The notes: generated by a model from the letters alone, not told the origin. Shown: positions 24,892 to 34,209, counted from the stretch's first letter. The stretch is 38,032 bases of DNA from Tannerella sp. (GCA_031285685.1 JAITVS010000089.1:1-38032), one strand, 5' to 3'. Translations and numbers: made by a program.

Positions 24892-26618
24892 AATATTTTA
24901 GAACATTTATATTGATAGCGTTGTTGTCGGGTATTTGTTTTTCAATGGCCCGTGCACAGGAGCATCCTCCGGATACTGTTCAGAAATCAAAAATCCGTTT
25001 GGAGCATACGGATAAACAATCTTTCAACAAAAATATAAATGATCAGCGCCAGGTGTTGAACGGGAATGTTGTTTTCCGTCATGGTGGCTCGTATATGTAT
25101 TGTGATAGCGCTTACTATTACGAGCAGGATCTTTCCCTGGAAGCATTCGGGCGGGTTCGGCTGGAACAGGGAGATACCTTGTTTGTCTATGGGGATTATC
25201 TTTTCTATGACAGCAATATTGAATTGGCACAGATGCGTCATAATGTTCGTATGGTCAATATTCAGCAGGATACATCGGAAGTTACATTGTATACGGATAG
25301 TTTAGATTATAACCGGCGGACGGATATCGGATATTATTTTGAAGGAGGACGTATTATTGATGCCGAAAATGAGTTGGTTTCGGTTTATGGTCAATATTCT
25401 CCCGGAACTAAAATCGCTGTCTTTAATGATAGCGTACGTTTGACTAATCCGAATTTTATCCTTTATTCGGATACTTTGGAGTATAGTACGGAAACTAAAA
25501 TCGCAACGATACTGGGTCCTTCAGTTATAGAATCAGATAGTGGTATCATTCATTCTTCCAGAGGATGGTATAATACACAGGAGAATACATCATTATTACT
25601 GGACCGCTCGGAAGTGTTATCCGGAAACCGGTTTCTAACAGGCGATTCTCTTGAATATGACCGGGCTACCGGTATTGGAAAAGCCTTCGGCGATATGAGC
25701 ATTCGCGATACGGCGCAAAGGATGATACTGACGGGACATTACGGATATTATGAAGAAATGACGGACTATGCGTTTGCTACGGATAGCGCCTCTGCGATTG
25801 AATATTCGCAAGGCGATTCTTTATTTCTTCATGCTGATACACTGGAGCTAATAACGGCTGATTCCACTTCACGGATTCTCCGCGCATTCATGGGTGTTCG
25901 ATTTTACCGGTATGATATACAGGGAATTTGTGACTCAATGCGCTTTAATACAAAGGATTCGGTGTTGTATATGTACGGGAATCCTGTTTTATGGAATGAG
26001 GGGCAACAACTTTTCGGCGATACGATCATTATTTATATGGCTGACAGTACGATCGACCATGTGCATGTTCCGACATCCGCCTTTGTTATTCAGGAGGCTA
26101 CTCCCGGATATTATAATCAGCTTAGCGGAAATGATTTGAAAGCTTATTTTAAAGGAAAGGAGATAGAACATATTGATATTGACGGCAATGCGGAATCAAT
26201 TTTTTATCCGTTGGAAAAAGATAGCTCGATGGTTGGTCTTAACTACACCCAGAGTTCTTATTTGTCAATATGGTTTGAAGAAGGAAAACTTGGTAAGTTG
26301 AAAATATGGCCTAGTCCTACGGGGAAAATGATACCGATACCGGATTTGACACCGGAACAAAAAACTTTGAAGACGTTTGCATGGTATGAAGATCTTCGTC
26401 CTACCGATAAGTACGATATATTTCGTTTTTATAAACCCCGGAAGAAACCAGATATGTCGAATGTGGAAAATAACGAATCATCGGATATTGAAGAGCAGGA
26501 GGGATTGCCGGTCAAAGAAAAAGCAGGAGAGGAAGATGTTAACCTTTCGGAAGAACAAGAGCGCCAGTTGCCGGAATCAGGAGAAAATGAAATAGAGGGT
26601 GAAGCCTTCTCTGATTGA
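24888..26618 (+). CDS. OstA/LptA-like periplasmic protein
   Basis: The 576-residue product starts with a signal peptide ending ARAQ (about residue 24). It is dominated by repeated beta-strand segments of the OstA/LptA type, with recurring D-S/T-L-x-Y motifs such as DSLDYNRRTD, SDTLEY and GDSLEYDRATG. Such folds form a beta-jellyroll bridge that carries lipopolysaccharide from the inner to the outer membrane. Single LptA proteins are usually under 250 residues, so this is a multi-unit Bacteroidota form whose exact role is not established. The last ~55 residues are highly acidic (Glu-rich) and probably disordered. It overlaps the SurA gene by 4 nt, linking lipopolysaccharide and outer-membrane protein assembly in one operon. 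Confidence 0.83.
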   Translation: MKYFRTFILIALLSGICFSMARAQEHPPDTVQKSKIRLEHTDKQSFNKNINDQRQVLNGNVVFRHGGSYMYCDSAYYYEQDLSLEAFGRVRLEQGDTLFVYGDYLFYDSNIELAQMRHNVRMVNIQQDTSEVTLYTDSLDYNRRTDIGYYFEGGRIIDAENELVSVYGQYSPGTKIAVFNDSVRLTNPNFILYSDTLEYSTETKIATILGPSVIESDSGIIHSSRGWYNTQENTSLLLDRSEVLSGNRFLTGDSLEYDRATGIGKAFGDMSIRDTAQRMILTGHYGYYEEMTDYAFATDSASAIEYSQGDSLFLHADTLELITADSTSRILRAFMGVRFYRYDIQGICDSMRFNTKDSVLYMYGNPVLWNEGQQLFGDTIIIYMADSTIDHVHVPTSAFVIQEATPGYYNQLSGNDLKAYFKGKEIEHIDIDGNAESIFYPLEKDSSMVGLNYTQSSYLSIWFEEGKLGKLKIWPSPTGKMIPIPDLTPEQKTLKTFAWYEDLRPTDKYDIFRFYKPRKKPDMSNVENNESSDIEEQEGLPVKEKAGEEDVNLSEEQERQLPESGENEIEGEAFSD

Positions 26619-26657
26619 GATAATTTTGATCTTACAATTGGTTCCGGTTTTATCTTT

Positions 26658-26688
26658 TTTGTGTTTCCGGATTTTTGATGTATTTTTG
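26658..26688 (+). promoter_or_regulatory. Promoter of the small membrane protein-mutL unit
   Basis: TTTG at 26658-26661, a 19-nt spacer, and TATTTTTG at 26681-26688 match both promoter halves fully. The next start codon is 24 nt downstream, so this unit is transcribed separately from the PPIase-OstA operon. Confidence 0.75.
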
Positions 26689-26711
26689 CTTATTCATTTA
26701 ACTTAAATTTT

Positions 26712-27020
26712 ATGGGATTATTTTCTTTTTATAATGTGCGTAAGCCACGCCAATTTGAACACAAGCCGATTTATTTCGATCCGCGAAAAGAGGCTCTGGA
26801 AAAGCGCATCCATAAGGTGAAAGTGGAGATGGGGGTTGAAGATCTTGATCCGGAGCAGCGTAAGGAGGCTATCAGAGGAAGTTTCATCGAGGGGACTACT
26901 CACCTGAAAAAAAGTAAAAATAAAGGAGATGATATTCGTAGCCGTGTGTATAAGAATATGCGCCTTCTTCTTATAGCGGCAATATTGGGAGTTGTTTTTT
27001 GGTATCTCTTTTTGAAATAA
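26712..27020 (+). CDS. Conserved small protein with C-terminal membrane anchor
   Basis: This 102-residue product has a charged soluble part (residues 1-80, with EALEKRIHKVKVEMG and DPEQRKEAIRGSF) and one membrane helix at about 84-100 (LLLIAAILGVVFWYLFL). It has no signal peptide, so it should be tail-anchored with its bulk in the cytoplasm. I recall similar short proteins next to mutL in other Bacteroidota but know no function. It is the first gene behind a full promoter and ends 6 nt before the mutL start, so the pair is almost certainly co-transcribed. Confidence 0.8.
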   Translation: MGLFSFYNVRKPRQFEHKPIYFDPRKEALEKRIHKVKVEMGVEDLDPEQRKEAIRGSFIEGTTHLKKSKNKGDDIRSRVYKNMRLLLIAAILGVVFWYLFLK

Positions 27021-27026
27021 GGATTA

Positions 27027-28904
27027 ATGAGCGACATAATTCACTTGCTTCCCGATCATATAGCTAATCAGATCGCTGCCGGCGAAGTGATTCAACGTCC
27101 GGCGTCAGTAGTAAAAGAGTTGATGGAGAATGCTGTAGATGCGGAGGCTGAGAGTATAATAGTAAACATAAAAGATGCGGGGCGTACGCTTGTTCAGGTG
27201 ATAGATGACGGAAAGGGGATGAGTGAAACAGATGCCCGTATGGCATTTGAGCGTCATGCGACATCTAAAATTTCTACAGTGGAGGATTTGTTTTCTCTTC
27301 ATACGATGGGCTTTCGCGGAGAGGCGCTGGCTTCGATAGCAGCGGTAGCACAGGTGGAGCTTCGTACCAGGGCAAAGGATAGCGATGTCGGAACATTGTT
27401 GTCTGTTTCCGGTTCTGTACTTGACACTGTAGCACCTGAAGCATGCAACAAAGGGAGTGTTTTTTCCATAAAGAATCTTTTTTTTAACGTTCCGGCACGC
27501 CGTAAATTCTTGAAATCGAATGAAACGGAATTCCGTCACATTCTGACAGAGTTTGAACGTGTGGCATTGGTTCATCCACATATTTCATTCACCCTCCATC
27601 ACAATGAGTCTGTTATATTTGAATTGCCGGCTTGCGGTCTCCGGCAACGTATAATCGATGTGTTCGGAAAAGGTATGAATCAGAAGTTATTATCTGTGGA
27701 TGCCGATACATCGTTGGTTAATGTACACGGGTTTGTAGGGCGCCTTGATTCGGTGAAGAAGCGAGGCAGCCTGCAGTATTTTTTTGTAAACGGACGATAC
27801 ATGCGTCATCCGTATTTTCATAAAGCGGTGATGCAGGCGTATGAACAAATGATTCCGGTCGGCGAGATGCCGGACTATTTTATCTATTTTACGCTCGATC
27901 CTTCTACAATCGATGTAAATATTCATCCGACGAAGACGGAAATAAAGTTTGAGAATGAACGGCCTATATGGCAGATTCTCTTCTCTGCCATACGCGAATC
28001 ATTAGCAAAATCCAATTCAGTGCCTTCCATCGATTTTGATACGGCAGTAATTGATATTCCTGTGTATAATCCGTTAAAAGATCATGGTGTTAATGCCGCT
28101 CCCCCTGAAATTGAAGTAAATAAAGATTATAATCCTTTTCGGGATGTAACGGGAAAAAATCCTTCCGGTAATTGGAAAGCCTTGTATGAGGGATTTGAAA
28201 ATGAACGGGCGATGGTTACTTTACCGGAACGGAACTTTTGGCCGGAAGGAATTGGCCATGAGGATGTCTCTGTGTCATCAGACGGGGATGTCTTTACTTC
28301 GGGAGTATCATTTTCCAACCCGGAAGAATCACTTTTCTCGGAGATTTCTAATCCATGTTTTCAATATAAAAGCCGTTATATCATTACTCCTTTGAAATCC
28401 GGCCTTGTTATCATTGACCAACATCGCGCACATGTGCGTATACTGTATGAAAAATATTTAGGAAATATAAATCGCCAGAGCTCAGTCTCACAGAAATTAT
28501 TATTTCCGGAGATTGTCGAATTTACTGCAGCAGAAACATCGTTGTATTCCTCATTGAAAGATGAAATAAGATATTTAGGGTTTGATCTTGCGTATATGGG
28601 TGGAAACAGTTACGCTATCCATGCGGTACCTGCCGATATATCCGGAGGCAGTCCGGGTGAACTTGTCAAAAATATTATTACCGCCGCTATAGAATGTGGA
28701 ACCAGGGCAGTAGAAAAACAATCGGAAAAAATGGCGCTGTCTCTTGCGAAAGCGACAGCGATACATTCCGGAAAAATACTTACGGCGGAAGAAATGGATA
28801 CATTAGTCGCATCGCTTTTTGCAATAGAAGCAAATGGTATAACCCCGGAAGGGCTTCCGGTACTGACTATTTTAACAGATGAAGAATTATCGAAAAGAAT
28901 GTAA
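27027..28904 (+). CDS. mutL: DNA mismatch repair protein MutL
   Basis: The 625-residue product has the GHKL ATPase domain of MutL: ELMENAVDA (31-39), DDGKGM (60-65), TSKI and GFRGEAL (95-101). A transducer domain is present to about 330, then a variable linker and a C-terminal dimerisation domain from about 435. MutL couples mismatch recognition by MutS to strand removal. The C-terminal endonuclease signature DQHAxxExxxxE is altered to DQHRAHVRILYE (464-475), with Val in place of the first metal-ligand Glu. The CPHGRP motif is TPEGLP (606-611). It may therefore not cut DNA itself, and no mutH is visible in the window. It is co-transcribed with the small anchored protein upstream. Confidence 0.96.
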   Translation: MSDIIHLLPDHIANQIAAGEVIQRPASVVKELMENAVDAEAESIIVNIKDAGRTLVQVIDDGKGMSETDARMAFERHATSKISTVEDLFSLHTMGFRGEALASIAAVAQVELRTRAKDSDVGTLLSVSGSVLDTVAPEACNKGSVFSIKNLFFNVPARRKFLKSNETEFRHILTEFERVALVHPHISFTLHHNESVIFELPACGLRQRIIDVFGKGMNQKLLSVDADTSLVNVHGFVGRLDSVKKRGSLQYFFVNGRYMRHPYFHKAVMQAYEQMIPVGEMPDYFIYFTLDPSTIDVNIHPTKTEIKFENERPIWQILFSAIRESLAKSNSVPSIDFDTAVIDIPVYNPLKDHGVNAAPPEIEVNKDYNPFRDVTGKNPSGNWKALYEGFENERAMVTLPERNFWPEGIGHEDVSVSSDGDVFTSGVSFSNPEESLFSEISNPCFQYKSRYIITPLKSGLVIIDQHRAHVRILYEKYLGNINRQSSVSQKLLFPEIVEFTAAETSLYSSLKDEIRYLGFDLAYMGGNSYAIHAVPADISGGSPGELVKNIITAAIECGTRAVEKQSEKMALSLAKATAIHSGKILTAEEMDTLVASLFAIEANGITPEGLPVLTILTDEELSKRM

Positions 28905-28960
28905 AAAGTCTGCTAATGGTTGGAAGTGAATAAATTTTCTGTAAAAAAAAGCATAAAAAA

Positions 28961-28991
28961 GTTGTTCGTATTAAAAAAGTCCGTATCTTTG
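28961..28991 (+). promoter_or_regulatory. Promoter of the rpsL ribosomal operon
   Basis: GTTG at 28961-28964 (one mismatch to TTTG), 19 nt, and TATCTTTG at 28984-28991 form a good promoter. It is followed by CACCCCC, the same downstream sequence as at the sigma-factor promoter. The 5' leader would be about 50 nt. Confidence 0.8.
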
Positions 28992-29046
28992 CACCCCCGT
29001 AAAGTGGGAAAAGTGGATTTTATAATAGAATTAAAATAGTAGAAAA

Positions 29047-29463
29047 ATGCCTACAATTCAACAATTAGTAAGAAAAGGAAGAGAGAGATTGGTTGTTAAG
29101 GGAAAATCTCCGGCCTTGGATGCATGCCCTCAAAGAAGGGGTGTATGTGTTCGTGTATATACTACAACGCCGAAGAAACCGAACTCTGCAATGCGTAAAG
29201 TTGCCCGTGTTCGTCTGACGAATCACAAGGAGGTGAACTCTTATATTCCGGGAGAAGGTCACAATTTGCAGGAACACTCAATCGTGATGGTGCGTGGTGG
29301 TCGTGTGAAGGATCTGCCGGGAGTGCGTTATCATATTGTTCGCGGAACTCTGGATACGGCAGGTGTAGCCAGTCGTACACAACGACGTTCGAAATATGGC
29401 GCGAAACGTCCGAAACCAGGAGCAGCTAAGCCGGGGGCAGCTAAACCAGGAGCTAAGAAATAA
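29047..29463 (+). CDS. rpsL: 30S ribosomal protein S12
   Basis: S12 helps form the decoding centre of the small subunit. The 138-residue product shows the invariant [11 protein letters not shown] start and the streptomycin-related loop [10 protein letters not shown] with the wild-type lysine (Lys43). The later loop [14 protein letters not shown] also has its normal lysine, so no resistance-type change is seen. The C-terminus is extended beyond the usual KYGAKRPK by a Pro-Gly-Ala-Ala-Lys repeat ([15 protein letters not shown]). It is the first gene of a 16-gene ribosomal operon and has a strong promoter. A long 172-nt gap separates it from rpsG. Confidence 0.98.
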   Translation: MPTIQQLVRKGRERLVVKGKSPALDACPQRRGVCVRVYTTTPKKPNSAMRKVARVRLTNHKEVNSYIPGEGHNLQEHSIVMVRGGRVKDLPGVRYHIVRGTLDTAGVASRTQRRSKYGAKRPKPGAAKPGAAKPGAKK

Positions 29464-29635
29464 TCTTGGTAATAAAAGAGAGAATTATTTTAGAATTTAG
29501 AAATTTATAAATCTGTTTTAGTTATTTGGATATTTGATTTTTGATAAGATGAAGGTTGAGTAAATAGCTCGGTGGAGCCGTTGAAGACAAATTAAATCAG
29601 CAGCCAAAAAACAAAGACGAAATTTTGAAAACAAA
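29464..29635 (+). other. Long rpsL-rpsG intercistronic region
   Basis: The 172 nt are AT-rich, with no ORF and no clear promoter or terminator. The only small GC-rich element is GCTCGGTGGAGC (29567-29578), a possible 4-bp hairpin. In Escherichia coli the S12-S7 gap is the binding site for S7 autoregulation; whether this one is similar is unknown. Confidence 0.4.
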
Positions 29636-30112
29636 ATGAGAAAAGTTAAGCCAAAGAAACGCCAGATTCTGCCGGATCCGGTGTACGGTGATACAAGGGT
29701 TACAAGATTTGTAAACCACTTGATGTATGACGGTAAGAAAAATACCGCGTTCGAAATATTTTATTCCGCTTTGGATAATGTAAAGGCCAAATTGCCTAAT
29801 GAAGAAAAGTCAGCGCTCGAGATCTGGAGATCTGCGCTTGAAAATATTACTCCTCAGATAGAAGTCAAGTCGCGCCGTGTAGGTGGGGCAACTTTCCAAG
29901 TGCCTACAGAGATCCGCCCGGATCGTAAGGAGTCTATTTCAATGAAAAATTTAATTGAATATGCCCGCAAACGCGGTGGCAAATCGATGTCGGATAAGTT
30001 GAGTGCAGAAATCGTAGATGCGTTCAACAGTCAGGGCGGTGCATACAAACGTAAGGAAGATATGCATCGTATGGCTGAGGCGAACCGTGCCTTTGCTTAT
30101 TTCCGTTTTTAA
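29636..30112 (+). CDS. rpsG: 30S ribosomal protein S7
   Basis: The 158-residue product matches S7 from [15 protein letters not shown] through [16 protein letters not shown] (about 81-97) to the C-terminal [24 protein letters not shown] end. S7 nucleates assembly of the 30S head and touches the E-site tRNA. The length is normal. fusA follows 30 nt downstream, preceded by an A-rich stretch instead of a Shine-Dalgarno sequence, as usual in this phylum. Confidence 0.98.
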   Translation: MRKVKPKKRQILPDPVYGDTRVTRFVNHLMYDGKKNTAFEIFYSALDNVKAKLPNEEKSALEIWRSALENITPQIEVKSRRVGGATFQVPTEIRPDRKESISMKNLIEYARKRGGKSMSDKLSAEIVDAFNSQGGAYKRKEDMHRMAEANRAFAYFRF

Positions 30113-30142
30113 TAATTAATCAGAAAAGAAAGAGAAAAAAAA

Positions 30143-32269
30143 ATGAGCAAAGCTGACGAAATGTTGAAATATACGAGAAATATCGGTATCATGGCGCATA
30201 TTGATGCCGGTAAAACTACGACTTCCGAACGTATCCTTTTTTATACGGGTCTTACTCATAAGATCGGTGAGGTGCATGACGGAGCTGCTACCATGGACTG
30301 GATGGCGCAGGAGCAGGAGCGTGGTATTACAATTACATCTGCTGCAACTACTACTTTCTGGAATTACGATAACGATAAATATAAAATAAACCTGATAGAT
30401 ACTCCGGGACACGTTGACTTTACAGTAGAAGTCGAACGTTCTTTGCGTATTCTTGATGGCGCCGTAGCGGCATTTTGTGCTGTCGGAGGTGTGGAACCTC
30501 AATCAGAGACTGTTTGGCGTCAGGCTGATAAATATAATGTGCCACGTGTCGGTTATGTAAATAAGATGGACCGCTCAGGAGCCAACTTTTTTGAGGTTGT
30601 CCGTCAGGTGAAAGATGTATTGGGCGCATCTCCTTGTCCTATACAGATTCCTATTGGCGCAGAAGAAAAATTTAGGGGAGTTGTTGATTTGGTTCGGATG
30701 AAGGCTATATTGTGGCATGATGAAACAATGGGTGCTGAATATAGCGTAGAAGAAATACCGGCGGATTTGCTTGAAGAAGCGCAGGAATGGCGTGATAAAA
30801 TGCTTGAGACAATCGCAGAGTGTGACGATGTTGTCATGGAAAAGTATTTTGATGATCCGTCGGCTATCACAGAAGATGAAATTCGTACGGCAATCCGTAA
30901 AGGAACATTGTCGATGGCGATAAATCCGATGATTTGCGGTTCGTCCTTTAAAAATAAAGGAGTGCAGACATTGCTTGATGCTGTTTGTTCTTACTTGCCG
31001 AGTCCGGCGGATACTCCTGCTATTGAAGGACACGATCCGGATGATCCTGAAAAGGTGATTGAAAGAAAGCCGACTTCGGAGGAGCCTCTGACTGCATTGG
31101 CATTTAAGATTGCGACGGATCCGTATGTAGGACGTTTGTGTTTCTTCCGGGTTTATTCGGGTGAAATGAATGCGGGATCTTATGTGATGAATGTCCGCTC
31201 AGGAAAGAAAGAGCGTATCTCACGTTTATTCCAGATGCATTCAAACAAGCAGAATCCGATGGAAAAAATCGGTTGTGGTGATATCGGTGCCGGTGTAGGT
31301 TTTAAAGATATACGTACCGGTGATACATTGTGTGATGAAAATCACCCGGTTGTATTAGAGGCTATCGAATTCCCGGATCCGGTGATTGGGGTAGCCGTGG
31401 AGCCTAAGACTCAGAAAGATATGGATAAGTTGGGTACGGGGCTGGCTAAATTGGCTGAAGAAGATCCGACGTTCCGTGTTGAAACAAATGAAGAAACCGG
31501 ACAGACCGTTATTCGTGGTATGGGTGAGCTTCATCTTGAAATAATCGTTGACCGTTTGCGTCGTGAATTTAAAGTCGAATGTAACCAGGGACGTCCTTTG
31601 GTTTCCTATAAAGAAGCTATTACCCAGACTGTCGATTTGCGTGAAGTTTATAAGAAACAATCCGGAGGTCGTGGTAAGTTTGCGGATATCATCGTCAGTG
31701 TAGGACCTGCTGATCCTGATTTTGAGGGTCATTTGCAGTTTGTTGATGAAGTAAAAGGAGGTAATGTACCAAAAGAATATATTCCGTCCGTACAGCATGG
31801 ATTTGCAAAAGCAATGAATAATGGAGTTCTTGCAGGATATGCGCTTGATAAGCTGAAAGTCGTATTGAAAGATGGTTCTTATCATCCTGTCGATTCGGAT
31901 CAGTTGTCGTTTGAGATCTGTGCTATTCAGGCATTCAAGAGCGCGTCAATAAAAGCCGGTCCCGTTTTGATGGAGCCTATCATGAAGATCGAGGTCGTAA
32001 CTCCGGAAGAAAATATGGGAGATGTGATCGGTGACCTGAATAAACGTCGCGGTCAGGTAGAAGGTATGGAGTCAAGCCGTACGGGTGCACGTATCGTAAA
32101 AGCGAAAGTGCCTTTGGCAGAAACATTCGGTTATGTAACCGCGTTACGTACGATTACGTCGGGACGCGCTACTTCTTCTATGCAGTTCTCTCATTATGAG
32201 CAGGTTTCGTCTTCAATAGCTAAGCAGGTATTGACTGAAATGCAGGGACGTGTTGATCTGATTAAGTAA
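30143..32269 (+). CDS. fusA: Elongation factor G
   Basis: This 708-residue translational GTPase moves tRNAs and mRNA after peptide-bond formation. The G motifs are intact: G1 AHIDAGKT (18-25), the switch I segment [11 protein letters not shown] (60-70), G3 DTPGH (86-90) and G4 NKMD (140-143). Domains II to V follow at full length, including GMGELHLEI of domain III and the domain IV segment GGRGKFA. Its place in the ribosomal operon marks it as the main EF-G; some Bacteroidota carry a second copy elsewhere. rpsJ follows 15 nt downstream; a tuf gene, common here in other phyla, is absent. Confidence 0.98.
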   Translation: MSKADEMLKYTRNIGIMAHIDAGKTTTSERILFYTGLTHKIGEVHDGAATMDWMAQEQERGITITSAATTTFWNYDNDKYKINLIDTPGHVDFTVEVERSLRILDGAVAAFCAVGGVEPQSETVWRQADKYNVPRVGYVNKMDRSGANFFEVVRQVKDVLGASPCPIQIPIGAEEKFRGVVDLVRMKAILWHDETMGAEYSVEEIPADLLEEAQEWRDKMLETIAECDDVVMEKYFDDPSAITEDEIRTAIRKGTLSMAINPMICGSSFKNKGVQTLLDAVCSYLPSPADTPAIEGHDPDDPEKVIERKPTSEEPLTALAFKIATDPYVGRLCFFRVYSGEMNAGSYVMNVRSGKKERISRLFQMHSNKQNPMEKIGCGDIGAGVGFKDIRTGDTLCDENHPVVLEAIEFPDPVIGVAVEPKTQKDMDKLGTGLAKLAEEDPTFRVETNEETGQTVIRGMGELHLEIIVDRLRREFKVECNQGRPLVSYKEAITQTVDLREVYKKQSGGRGKFADIIVSVGPADPDFEGHLQFVDEVKGGNVPKEYIPSVQHGFAKAMNNGVLAGYALDKLKVVLKDGSYHPVDSDQLSFEICAIQAFKSASIKAGPVLMEPIMKIEVVTPEENMGDVIGDLNKRRGQVEGMESSRTGARIVKAKVPLAETFGYVTALRTITSGRATSSMQFSHYEQVSSSIAKQVLTEMQGRVDLIK

Positions 32270-32284
32270 TTAAACAATAATAAT

Positions 32285-32590
32285 ATGAGCCAGAAAATCA
32301 GAATTAAATTAAAATCTTACGATTATTCATTGGTCGACAGATCATCTGAAAAAATCGTTAAGACTGTAAAGGCTACCGGTGCTGTAGTAAGCGGACCGAT
32401 TCCTCTTCCGACGCATAAGCGTATATTTACAGTAAACCGTTCAACTTTTGTGAACAAGAAGTCACGCGAGCAATTCGAATTGTCTTCTTACAAGAGATTG
32501 ATTGATATTTACAGTTCAACACCCAAAACGGTCGATGCCTTAATGAAACTGGAATTGCCTAGTGGTGTAGAAGTAGAGATTAAAGTATAA
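32285..32590 (+). CDS. rpsJ: 30S ribosomal protein S10
   Basis: The 101-residue product is standard S10: [16 protein letters not shown] at the start, [17 protein letters not shown] in the middle, and a final [13 protein letters not shown]10 is part of the 30S head and also acts as NusE in antitermination. It is the first gene of what is the S10 operon in other bacteria, here continuous with the str genes. A short stem-loop directly after its stop codon separates it from rplC. Confidence 0.98.
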   Translation: MSQKIRIKLKSYDYSLVDRSSEKIVKTVKATGAVVSGPIPLPTHKRIFTVNRSTFVNKKSREQFELSSYKRLIDIYSSTPKTVDALMKLELPSGVEVEIKV

Positions 32591-32612
32591 GCCGTAGGGT
32601 AAACCTACAGGC
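32591..32612 (+). promoter_or_regulatory. Stem-loop between rpsJ and rplC
   Basis: GCC-GTAGG (32591-32598), a GTAAA loop, and CCTAC-a-GGC (32604-32612) form an 8-bp stem with one bulged base, beginning directly after the rpsJ stop codon and followed by TATTTT. It resembles a weak terminator or RNA-processing hairpin. Its role is not known. Confidence 0.5.
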
Positions 32613-32643
32613 TATTTTATGAAAAATTTAAATTATAAGTGAA

Positions 32644-33261
32644 ATGCCAGGATTATTAGGAAAGAAAATCGGAATGACATCCGTATTCAGTGCCGATGGG
32701 AAAAATCTTCCATGCACTGTTATCGAAGTAGGTCCTTGTGTTGTTACGCAGATTAAGACAGAAGAAAAAGACGGTTATAAGGCTGTTCAGTTGGGTTTCC
32801 AGGAAAAGAAAGAGAAACATACGACAAAGCCTGAAGCCGGTCATTTTAAGAAAGCAAGCGTAGCTCCGCAAAGATACTTGGCCGAGTTCAAGAATTTTGG
32901 AACCGAGTATAAACTCGGAGATGTGATCACAGCAGAATTTTTGAATAATACTGCCTTTGTTGATATTGTGGGTACATCGAAAGGAAAAGGATTTCAGGGA
33001 GTTATGAAGCGTCACAACTTTGGCGGTGTCGGTGAAATGACACATGGTCAGAGCGACCGTCAGCGTAAACCGGGTAGTATCGGTGCATGTTCGTATCCGG
33101 CGAAAGTATTCAAAGGAACACGTATGGCCGGTCAGATGGGGAATGTGCGTGTGACAGTCCAAAACCTGCAAGTGATTAAAGTGTTGCCGGAGCAAAACCT
33201 GTTGATGGTAAAAGGTTCAGTGCCCGGCGCTAAAGGTTCAATCTTATTAATAGAAGTATAA
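32644..33261 (+). CDS. rplC: 50S ribosomal protein L3
   Basis: The 205-residue product has the L3 start [15 protein letters not shown], the central loop [34 protein letters not shown] region (beginning near residue 124) that reaches toward the peptidyl transferase centre, and [15 protein letters not shown] after it. Length is normal for bacterial L3. rplD follows with only 4 nt between stop and start, where TAAGGAAATG gives a partial ribosome-binding sequence. Confidence 0.98.
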   Translation: MPGLLGKKIGMTSVFSADGKNLPCTVIEVGPCVVTQIKTEEKDGYKAVQLGFQEKKEKHTTKPEAGHFKKASVAPQRYLAEFKNFGTEYKLGDVITAEFLNNTAFVDIVGTSKGKGFQGVMKRHNFGGVGEMTHGQSDRQRKPGSIGACSYPAKVFKGTRMAGQMGNVRVTVQNLQVIKVLPEQNLLMVKGSVPGAKGSILLIEV

Positions 33262-33265
33262 GGAA

Positions 33266-33895
33266 ATGAAACTGAGCGTATTAAATAAAAAAGGAGAGGA
33301 CACAGGAAGAACTGTTACTCTCAACGATGCGGTTTTTGGAATTGAACCGAACGATCATGCCATATATCTGGACGTAAAGCAACATCTGGCGAACAAACGT
33401 CAGGGAACGCACAAATCCAAAGAGAGAAGTGAAATTACAGGAAGTACCCAGAAACTTATTCGTCAGAAAGGTGGCGGAGGTGCACGCCGTGGTGATATTA
33501 AGTCTCCTGTATTGGTTGGTGGAGGTCGTGTATTTGGTCCGAAGCCGCGCGATTACAGTTTTAAACTGAATAAGAAAGTGAAAGTCTTGGCGCGTAAGTC
33601 GGCTCTTTCATACAAGGTGAAAGAGAATGCAATAACCGTTATTGAGGATTTTGTGATGGATGCTCCGAAGACAAAAGATTTCGTTACTTTCGTGAAAGAC
33701 ATGAAGTTAGACGGAAAGAAGGTGCTTCTGGTATTGCCGGAAAATAATAAATTCGTATATTTGTCGGCTCGAAATCTGAAATCTGCAAATGTCGTTACTG
33801 TTTCCGAACTGAATACATATAAAGTTCTGGATGCGGCAAACTTGCTTCTTACAGAGAGCTCTATAGCTATATTAGAAGAAAATTTAAAAGCATAA
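33266..33895 (+). CDS. rplD: 50S ribosomal protein L4
   Basis: The 209-residue product is L4, which lines the nascent-chain exit tunnel. The tunnel loop is seen as [31 protein letters not shown] sequence (from about residue 67), and [23 protein letters not shown] precedes it. In enterobacteria L4 also represses its own operon; there is no evidence for that here. Its stop codon TAA is part of the strong Shine-Dalgarno sequence of rplW. Confidence 0.98.
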   Translation: MKLSVLNKKGEDTGRTVTLNDAVFGIEPNDHAIYLDVKQHLANKRQGTHKSKERSEITGSTQKLIRQKGGGGARRGDIKSPVLVGGGRVFGPKPRDYSFKLNKKVKVLARKSALSYKVKENAITVIEDFVMDAPKTKDFVTFVKDMKLDGKKVLLVLPENNKFVYLSARNLKSANVVTVSELNTYKVLDAANLLLTESSIAILEENLKA

Positions 33896-33900
33896 GGAGG
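33894..33900 (+). promoter_or_regulatory. Perfect Shine-Dalgarno sequence of rplW
   Basis: AAGGAGG at 33894-33900 stands 7 nt before the rplW ATG at 33908 and overlaps the rplD stop codon. It is the only near-complete Shine-Dalgarno sequence I see in front of a gene in this window. Confidence 0.85.
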
Positions 33901-33907
33901 TAACATT

Positions 33908-34201
33908 ATGGGAATTATTATTAAACCGATCGTAACGGAAAAACAGACGGCAATTACGGATAAGACTCCGAACCGTTTCGGATTCCGTGTTTCTCCGAAG
34001 GCGAATAAACTGGAGATTAAACAAGCTGTAGAAGCTATGTATAATGTGACTGTGGTTGATGTAAACACGATGAAGTATTCCGGCAAAATGAAAAGCCGTT
34101 ATACAAAATCGGGCGTAATCACGGGTCGTCAGGATTCATACAAAAAAGCAATAGTAACATTGAAAGAAGGAGAGATAATCGACTTCTTCAGCAATATTTG
34201 A
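33908..34201 (+). CDS. rplW: 50S ribosomal protein L23
   Basis: The 97-residue product begins MGIIIKPIVTEKQTAIT and contains the L23 segments NRFGFRVSPKANKLEIKQAVEAMYNVTV and VNTMKYSGK. L23 sits at the tunnel exit and is the docking site for trigger factor, whose gene is also in this window, and for the signal recognition particle. The start is fixed by a perfect Shine-Dalgarno sequence at the right distance. rplB follows 8 nt downstream. Confidence 0.98.
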   Translation: MGIIIKPIVTEKQTAITDKTPNRFGFRVSPKANKLEIKQAVEAMYNVTVVDVNTMKYSGKMKSRYTKSGVITGRQDSYKKAIVTLKEGEIIDFFSNI

Positions 34202-34209
34202 TATAAGAG

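Noticed and set aside
33553..34086. Minus-strand ORF of 177 codons under rplD and rplW (and similar ones under rplC and fusA)
   Set aside because: These are antisense shadows of highly expressed ribosomal genes with biased codon use, which often leave the opposite strand open.
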